From Bacillus sp. Marseille-Q1617 (GTDB lineage: Bacteria > Bacillota > Bacilli > Bacillales > Bacillaceae_B), in contig NZ_CAHJXM010000002.1 in the NCBI RefSeq assembly GCF_903645295.1, positions 162,001 to 226,000 on the forward strand: a stretch of 64,000 nucleotides of DNA, in the 5' to 3' direction. Below, piece after piece: positions 59,290 through 64,000 of this stretch. The translations under genes were made by a program, and so were the position numbers. Within the stretch, counting starts at the first letter, position 1, and the number at the start of each line of letters is the position of its first letter. The notes under the pieces were generated by a model, which worked only from the letters and a program-made list of their open reading frames with translations, searched no databases and was not told the origin of the DNA.

Positions 59290-59961
59290 ATGACGAAGCC
59301 GAAGATAAAAGCGTTTGTATTCGACGCCTATGGCACGCTGTTCGATGTACATTCTGTTATTGAGAAATGCAATGAATTGTTTCCCGGCAAGGGGGAGACA
59401 ATCAGTGGGATTTGGAGGCAGAAGCAGCTTGAATACAGCTTTTTGCGCCAGCTGATGGGCAGATACTCGACGTTCTTTGAGATTACGAGGGATGCACTCC
59501 GTTACGCCTGTAAAGAGTCAGGTGCCGAGATCTCGGGCGAAACAGAAAAAGAATTGTTGGATTCTTATCTTAAGCTGCAGCATTATGAAGAAACGGAAGA
59601 GATATTGGAGGAGCTGAAATCCTATCAAACAGCGATCTTCTCCAACGGATCACTTGATATGCTGTCTCCGTTGGTCGAACAATCCCCGTTTGCTTCATTG
59701 CTTGATGAGGTGCTGTCCGTTGATGAAGTAAAGCAGTTCAAACCCACTCCGATGTCTTATCAGCTGGTGCTTGATAAGCTTGATGTGAAGAGGGAAGAGG
59801 TCTTGTTCATGTCGTCGAATACGTGGGATATCGCAGGTGCTGCAAGCTTCGGCTTCTACACCGCCTGGATCAATCGTCAGGGAAAGGAAATGGACGAGCT
59901 GGGAGTCAAGCCTGATTTTGTATTTCAGGATTTGCGCGGGATTCTGGATCTGGCGGAATAA
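59290..59961 (+). CDS. HAD superfamily (S)-2-haloacid dehalogenase type II
   Basis: The 223-residue protein has the HAD motifs: DAYGTLFDVHSV with the nucleophile in VFDAYGT, SNGSLDML (motif II), KPTP-type lysine in VKQFKPTPMSYQLVL, and MSSNTWDIAGAASFGFYTAW with VNR-like WINRQG. These match type II haloacid dehalogenases. A substrate from another HAD group is possible. The start is ATG 59290 after GGGAGGAAGAGAT. It has its own terminator. Confidence 0.88.
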   Translation: MTKPKIKAFVFDAYGTLFDVHSVIEKCNELFPGKGETISGIWRQKQLEYSFLRQLMGRYSTFFEITRDALRYACKESGAEISGETEKELLDSYLKLQHYEETEEILEELKSYQTAIFSNGSLDMLSPLVEQSPFASLLDEVLSVDEVKQFKPTPMSYQLVLDKLDVKREEVLFMSSNTWDIAGAASFGFYTAWINRQGKEMDELGVKPDFVFQDLRGILDLAE

Positions 59962-59967
59962 GTGAAT

Positions 59968-60006
59968 GGATACCAGCCGCTTCGGTTGGTATCCCATTTT
60001 ATTTTT
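59968..60006 (+). terminator. Terminator of the HAD gene
   Basis: GGATACCAGCCG-CTT-CGGTTGGTATCC stem (59968-59994) followed by CATTTTATTTTTTT. Confidence 0.88.
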
Positions 60007-60073
60007 TTGAAAGGTAAACGGATCTTTGATGGCGAAAATGTAGAATAGACCGATCAAAAGGAGCTGTGTTGGA

Positions 60074-60403
60074 ATGGTGCCTGAAGAAGTTGTGGTTAAG
60101 GGAGTAGACGTTGATCCGAAGACCAGATGCCGTCATTATCATAGTGAAAAAGATATCATCGCGATAAAATTCAAATGCTGCCATACATATTATCCATGCC
60201 ATCTTTGTCATGAGGAAACGGCCGGACATGAGCCTGTGCGCTGGTCGAAGGATGAATGGAATATAAAAGCGATATTGTGCGGGGAATGCCGGAATGAACT
60301 GACGGTCCTGCAGTATATGAATTGCCAATCGGTCTGCCCGTATTGCAAGTCTTCTTTCAACCCGGGTTGTCAGACTCATTATCATCTTTATTTTGAAGGG
60401 TGA
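60074..60403 (+). CDS. CHY zinc-finger protein
   Basis: The 109-residue protein has the CHY-type pattern of cysteines and histidines: RCRHYHSEKDIIAIKFKCCH, YYPCHLCHEETAGH, LCGECRNELTVLQYMNCQSV and CPYCKSSFNPGC, then HYHLYFEG. It binds several zinc ions. The bacterial role is not established; eukaryotic relatives occur in E3 ligases. AAAGGAG lies ten bases before the ATG. The next small gene starts seven bases after its stop. Confidence 0.9.
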   Translation: MVPEEVVVKGVDVDPKTRCRHYHSEKDIIAIKFKCCHTYYPCHLCHEETAGHEPVRWSKDEWNIKAILCGECRNELTVLQYMNCQSVCPYCKSSFNPGCQTHYHLYFEG

Positions 60404-60410
60404 GGGAAGA

Positions 60411-60683
60411 ATGAAGCAAACGAATCTGTCAATTGGCAATCAAAGAGTTCATTACAAAACGGCAGGTGTCTTGTTAATACATGCTTCAGAGCCTGCTGAG
60501 CTAGGGGATTCAAGAGAAAAAGGTATCCGTTCATTGAAAGAAAAAGTTTCTGATGCAGAGGTTCATCAGAAAAAAGGCGGTCACAATCTTCACTGGGATG
60601 ACCCTGTTGGAATCGGGGACATGGTCAAAAATTTTACGGGAAGTATAGAAGATAGATATGTTCCACGTGAAACCAAGGAGTGA
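60411..60683 (+). CDS. Hypothetical protein upstream of msrAB
   Basis: I do not recognise a family. The 90-residue product ([20 protein letters not shown] onward) is polar, with a possible helix [20 protein letters not shown] and no membrane segment. GGGTGAGGGAAGA precedes the ATG at 60411. It lies seven bases after the CHY gene and four before the msrAB start, so all three probably form an operon. A parS-like site lies in its last codons. Confidence 0.65.
   Translation: MKQTNLSIGNQRVHYKTAGVLLIHASEPAELGDSREKGIRSLKEKVSDAEVHQKKGGHNLHWDDPVGIGDMVKNFTGSIEDRYVPRETKE
60659..60674. other. parS: Probable parS site (one mismatch)
   Basis: TGTTCCACGTGAAACC matches TGTTNCACGTGNAACA except for the last base. 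It lies inside the end of the small gene and just before the msrAB ribosome site. Confidence 0.65.
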
Positions 60684-60687
60684 TGAA

Positions 60688-61641
60688 ATGGTACATGAGA
60701 AAGCGACCTTCGCAGGCGGATGTTTCTGGTGCATGGTCGAGCCTTTTGACGAACAGGAAGGCATCATCGATATCCGCTCCGGCTATACCGGAGGGGAGAC
60801 TGAGCATCCAACTTATAAAGAAGTGATATCGGGCGATACGGGTCATGTTGAAGCAGTTCAGATCACATTCGACCCCGATATGTTTCCTTACAAAAAGTTA
60901 TTGGACTTGTTTTGGCAGCAGATTGATCCGACAGATGCGGGCGGCCAGTTCAAAGACCGCGGCGAATCATACAGGACGGCAATCTTTTATCATATTGAAT
61001 CACAAAAGGAGCAGGCGATACAATCAAAGAAAGACCTTTCGGAGAGCGGCCGATTCAATGAGCCGATCGTAACGGAAATCCTTCCAGCTGTAACCTTCTA
61101 TGAAGCGGAGGAGTATCACCAGGATTTTTATAAGAAAAATGCCTTCCGATACGCCTTGTACAAGAGAGGGTCGGGAAGGGAAGAGTTTAAGCGGACATAT
61201 TGGCCTGCTGATCGTTCGCATCTGCGCGTATCGTTGAGCGATATGCAATACTATGTCACCCAGGAAAATGGGACGGAACCTCCTTATGAAAATGAATATT
61301 GGAATAATACTGAAGACGGTCTTTATGTCGATGTAGTAAGCGGCGAACCGCTGTTCACTTCGAAAGACCAATATGACAGCGGGTGCGGATGGCCCAGTTT
61401 TACGAAACCGGTGATGGACGCGAGTGTGAAGGAGAGATATGACCTTTCACATAAATCGACACGCGTGGAAGTGAGAAGCAGGGAAGGTGGTTCCCATCTC
61501 GGCCATGTGTTCACGGACGGACCGGGACCTAAGGGACTCCGGTACTGCATCAATTCTGCAGCTCTCAGATTCATCCCGAAGGAACGGTTGGAAGCTGAGG
61601 GATACGGGGACTTTTTGATTTTATTCAATGGAAAAAAATAA
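60688..61641 (+). CDS. msrAB: Fused peptide methionine sulfoxide reductase MsrA-MsrB
   Basis: The 317-residue protein joins MsrA (catalytic Cys12 in [37 protein letters not shown]-like [16 protein letters not shown]) with MsrB ([22 protein letters not shown] and catalytic [13 protein letters not shown]). The MsrB part lacks the zinc-binding CxxC pair, having [10 protein letters not shown] at that place, as in many Firmicutes. It repairs both S- and R-forms of methionine sulfoxide. The start is ATG 60688 after AAGGAGTGATGAA. It is the last gene of a short operon. Confidence 0.93.
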   Translation: MVHEKATFAGGCFWCMVEPFDEQEGIIDIRSGYTGGETEHPTYKEVISGDTGHVEAVQITFDPDMFPYKKLLDLFWQQIDPTDAGGQFKDRGESYRTAIFYHIESQKEQAIQSKKDLSESGRFNEPIVTEILPAVTFYEAEEYHQDFYKKNAFRYALYKRGSGREEFKRTYWPADRSHLRVSLSDMQYYVTQENGTEPPYENEYWNNTEDGLYVDVVSGEPLFTSKDQYDSGCGWPSFTKPVMDASVKERYDLSHKSTRVEVRSREGGSHLGHVFTDGPGPKGLRYCINSAALRFIPKERLEAEGYGDFLILFNGKK

Positions 61642-61674
61642 ACGTGTCCGCAAGGGATTCTGCGGGCACGTTTT
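61640..61674 (+). terminator. Terminator of msrAB
   Basis: AAACGTGTCCGCA (61640-61652) / TGCGGGCACGTTT (61661-61673) stem followed by T, at the stop codon. Confidence 0.88.
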
Positions 61675-61698
61675 ACGTATCGGGTGGCGATATACTCT

Positions 61699-62220
61699 TT
61701 ATTTTACTTTTTCTTCTGCCTTTTCAAACAGGTTTTCGACGCCCTGGACGCGCTTGATGGATGTGATTGTTCCCTGGTGCAGCCCCTCATGCCAATTGGC
61801 AAAGGAAAGCACTTCTCCCAAAGTAGTGAATGTAACGGTTCCCAGGTCGAACGGCTTTTCACCCTGTTCATCCAGACGGCCGGTGTATGCCTCTTTCACT
61901 CTTTTCGGCTGATCTTCAAGCAGGTCGCGAAGCTCCTTTAAAGACGGAGGAGTCAATCCGTCCTCCGCCCATGTCAAAGGACTTGTGTTGAAGCCGAACA
62001 GCTCATTGTAATGAGCGGGGATTCCTTTTCTTTCATTTTCACCAGCAAAAGAATGAAGAAGGTTTTCTTGTGATAATAGGATATGTCCGAGATTCCAGCG
62101 GATCGAGTTGCGGAAACCCTCAGGCATTCTGTCAGCCTGTTCTTCAGTTGTCGCATCTAAAAAAGCGAGTGTCCGCATTCGGATGAAGTCCATTTGTTGA
62201 AACAGCATATGTTCTTTCAT
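61699..62220 (-). CDS. DinB family protein
   Basis: The 173-residue protein is a four-helix bundle with the metal-binding histidines in RWNLGHILLSQENLL and SFANWHEGLHQGTITSIKRV, the pattern of DinB/YfiT-like metal enzymes. The Bacillus members include thiol transferases related to bacillithiol, so a bacillithiol-linked role is possible but not shown. The start is ATG 62220 after GGGAGGAATATGAC; the longer frame is not supported. Confidence 0.88.
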   Translation of the reverse strand: MKEHMLFQQMDFIRMRTLAFLDATTEEQADRMPEGFRNSIRWNLGHILLSQENLLHSFAGENERKGIPAHYNELFGFNTSPLTWAEDGLTPPSLKELRDLLEDQPKRVKEAYTGRLDEQGEKPFDLGTVTFTTLGEVLSFANWHEGLHQGTITSIKRVQGVENLFEKAEEKVK

Positions 62221-62306
62221 GTCATATTCCTCCCAAAAAAGTGTGCTCTTTTGGTATTCGGGATAAACGGTTGATATTCCTCTTGTTGAATGGAAAATAA
62301 AAAAGC

Positions 62307-62326
62307 GCCCTTGAATCATCAAGGGC
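62307..62326 (-). terminator. Terminator of the small gene at 62344
   Basis: GCCCTTGA-ATCA-TCAAGGGC stem; on the minus strand it runs into GCGCTTTTTTATTTT. Confidence 0.85.
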
Positions 62327-62343
62327 ACCAGTCGAAAGTTTGA

Positions 62344-62478
62344 TCAGTCTTGAGGACGGTTTTTTTCCGGCTTGACCCGCCCGGTTGTAAACTCCACTAA
62401 TTCAGAGCTTGTGCGATTTCCTCTTTTAGCATTGGTATTTGCCTGTGCATTGCGGTTTCCCTGCTTTGTGCGGCCCAT
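62344..62478 (-). CDS. Small basic Asn/Arg-rich protein (44 residues)
   Basis: The minus-strand frame from ATG 62478 gives MGRTKQGNRNAQANTNAKRG, followed by a short mixed tail ending in KPEKNRPQD. GGAGGGGAAAGT is a strong ribosome site and a terminator lies just after the stop, so this is a real gene. Its small size, Asn/Arg/Lys-rich start and lack of hydrophobic segment resemble minor small acid-soluble or spore-associated proteins, but I do not recognise the family. Confidence 0.75.
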   Translation of the reverse strand: MGRTKQGNRNAQANTNAKRGNRTSSELVEFTTGRVKPEKNRPQD

Positions 62479-62622
62479 ACTTTCCCCTCCTAAAAAAATA
62501 CTCTTGCACTTATAGTGTTGGAACGAACTCCAGGAAATATTCCTTCATATCATTGCCAAGCTGGCGTCAAAAACTGACATATTTCTTTATGATCCGTGAT
62601 ATTTCCCGGGCTATATTCGACG

Positions 62623-64000
62623 TTATTTGAGTTGATCCTCCATTCGAGTCAACGGTTCTTTGGCTGGACCTTCAATAACGGTCCCGTCTGTTGAGAACCT
62701 TGAGCCGTGGCAAGGGCAGTCCCACGTGTGATCACCGTGGTTCCATGAACACTCGCAGCCCATGTGGGTACAGGTGGTATCCACCACGAAAAGCTCTCCA
62801 TTTTCGTTTCTGTAACCGCCGCATCGTCTGCCGTTCACTAATACGATGGCTCCTTCTCCATTCTGTATGTCATCTGCTTTTTTGGTCGGGATATCAAGCT
62901 TTCCTTTCACCAATTGTGCTGCCACATTGGCATTTTCCTTCGCGAATCGTTTAATGCTTGGGTCCGCTTTGAACCGTGATGGCGTAAAGAGATCTTTGTA
63001 TAGATTATGATTACCAAGTACATGATCGGAAAGGATCTGCCCGGCAAGTGTCCCCAATGTCATGCCCCATTTTCGAAAACCTGTAGCAACGAGAATGGCA
63101 GGGTGCTTTTTAGTTAAAGGGCCTATGTAAGGAACCTTATCCAAGGTAGTGAGGTCCTGTGCAGACCATCGGTACTTCACTTCCTCGATCCCGAGGACTC
63201 TATTTCCGAAGTCTTCAAGTGCATTGTAGTGTTCCATTGTGTCTTTTCCCTGCCCCGTCTTGTGGTTATCGCCGCCGATCAGCACAAGTTTATCGCCATT
63301 CTCATCTTCTGTGTAGCGAAGGGAGCGGGTAGGGTCTTCAGCACTGAGGTACATTCCGCCTGGGTACTCTTTAGTTGTTTTAACTCCAAGTATATACGAC
63401 CGGTCAGGCTTAAGACGGGCGAAGTAGCCTCCCATCCCATCATAAAATGGAAAATGAGTGGCGATCACTACGTATTCGCTGTCGAGGTGATAACCGTCTT
63501 CCGTCACTACCTGTGTACTTTCTCCTTCATTGATCGTCTTTGCCAATGTCTGTTCGAAAATTTGTCCGCCGTTGTTAACGATACTGTCCACAAGAGCCTT
63601 GAAATACTTTAAAGGATGGAACTGTGCCTGATTTCTCATAATCACGGCATTTTTTATCTGAAGGTCGATCGGCAGCTGTTCCATCAGTTCTGTATCGATC
63701 CCCAGTTGTAGATAGGCTTCAAATTCCTTCTCCACCTTTTTCTTGTATTCATCGGTAGTGGAATAAATATAAGCATCCTGTTTTGTGTAATCGCAGTCGA
63801 TGTTCTCAGACTGAATGGTGTTTTCCATGAAAGAGAGTGCCTTCATATTTCCTTCGTAATATTTCTTTGTGTATTCTTCTCCGAAATGATTGATCAGTTC
63901 GTCATAGATCAGCCCGTGCTGGGCAGTGATTTTTGCCGTTGTATGCCCGGTGGTACCATTGATAAGCCGGCCGGCATCAATCAAGGCGACTTTTTTACCG
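62623..64000 (-). CDS. FAD-dependent oxidoreductase with C-terminal Rieske domain (partial)
   Basis: The frame enters from beyond 64000, reading GKKVALIDAGRLINGTTGHT, the second half of a DAO-type FAD fold. It continues through GVKTTKEYPGGMYLSAEDPT and ILVATGFRKWGMTLGTLAGQ. A Rieske [2Fe-2S] domain ends the protein, with ligands in CTHMGCECSWNHGDHTWDCP followed by CHGSRFSTDG. Enzymes of this kind occur in Bacillus (YhfW-type), and their substrate is not settled. At least 459 residues are present and the N-terminal GxGxxG is outside the window. A TTG start at 63984 is not real, because the frame continues upstream. Confidence 0.9.
   Translation of the reverse strand, partial: GKKVALIDAGRLINGTTGHTTAKITAQHGLIYDELINHFGEEYTKKYYEGNMKALSFMENTIQSENIDCDYTKQDAYIYSTTDEYKKKVEKEFEAYLQLGIDTELMEQLPIDLQIKNAVIMRNQAQFHPLKYFKALVDSIVNNGGQIFEQTLAKTINEGESTQVVTEDGYHLDSEYVVIATHFPFYDGMGGYFARLKPDRSYILGVKTTKEYPGGMYLSAEDPTRSLRYTEDENGDKLVLIGGDNHKTGQGKDTMEHYNALEDFGNRVLGIEEVKYRWSAQDLTTLDKVPYIGPLTKKHPAILVATGFRKWGMTLGTLAGQILSDHVLGNHNLYKDLFTPSRFKADPSIKRFAKENANVAAQLVKGKLDIPTKKADDIQNGEGAIVLVNGRRCGGYRNENGELFVVDTTCTHMGCECSWNHGDHTWDCPCHGSRFSTDGTVIEGPAKEPLTRMEDQLK

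Overview
The window looks like a chromosomal stretch from a spore-forming, aerobic member of the Bacillaceae, possibly a pigmented marine Bacillus or Rossellomorea-type organism. The basis is the low-to-moderate GC content, strong AGGAGG-type ribosome sites, frequent TTG/GTG starts, many Bacillus-type families (ohrA/ohrR, ydbS/ydbT, adaA-alkA-ogt, DUF2642, DUF3231, CBO0543-like), a gas-vesicle operon in the Bacillus megaterium gene order, and a small carotenoid cluster. The genus is an inference; no rRNA or tRNA gene was seen. Housekeeping genes (dus, mqo, msrAB) and two ParB-site (parS) matches argue for a chromosome rather than a plasmid, and parS sites suggest the origin-proximal part of it.

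Layout. 1-9.1 kb: partial amino-acid racemase, DUF421 membrane protein, an intergenic repeat element, two membrane-protein genes, dus, a YiaA-like protein, a MazG-like pyrophosphohydrolase, the divergent ohr/ohrR peroxide pair, a broken vanadium-haloperoxidase-like gene and two tandem Gly/Ala/Asn-rich small proteins. 9.3-16.4 kb: ydbT/ydbS, a PadR-HAAS operon with a duplicated promoter/operator, the alkylation-repair operon adaA-alkA-ogt, and a PepSY membrane protein. 16.9-33.2 kb: glycerophosphodiesterase, the intact haloperoxidase-like paralogue, mqo, a YjiH-type membrane protein, a parS site, an aminotransferase, a fatty acid hydroxylase, an MHYT-GGDEF-EAL protein, a divergent Nramp-type transporter, DUF2642 and CBO0543-type proteins, and a Nudix hydrolase. 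33.4-37.3 kb: carotenoid operon (two CrtI/CrtN-type desaturases and a phytoene/squalene synthase). 37.9-42.7 kb: ZupT, an SDR remnant, DUF3231, a purine/pyrimidine permease and an M14-type peptidase.

42.8-46.5 kb holds the most striking element: an actin-like ParM/StbA gene, a small ribbon-helix-helix-like partner, and an upstream array of TGTATAC/TGTACA iterons, i.e. a complete type II (ParMRC-like) DNA-segregation cassette in what looks like a chromosome. An intact IS4-family insertion sequence has landed inside its transcription terminator. After an amino-acid permease and a DUF488 gene, a ~1 kb non-coding stretch leads to the fourteen-gene gas-vesicle operon gvpA-P-Q-B-R-N-F-G-L-S-K-J-T-U (49.3-56.4 kb). 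The end carries a lipoprotein, stress membrane protein, phospholipase D-like protein, HAD dehalogenase, CHY zinc-finger protein, MsrAB fusion with a parS-like site just upstream, DinB, a small basic protein and a partial FAD-Rieske oxidoreductase.

A second theme is non-coding repeats: four intergenic arrays with a strict 20- or 21-bp period, two of them the same sequence family in opposite orientation, plus three copies of larger GC-rich intergenic elements.
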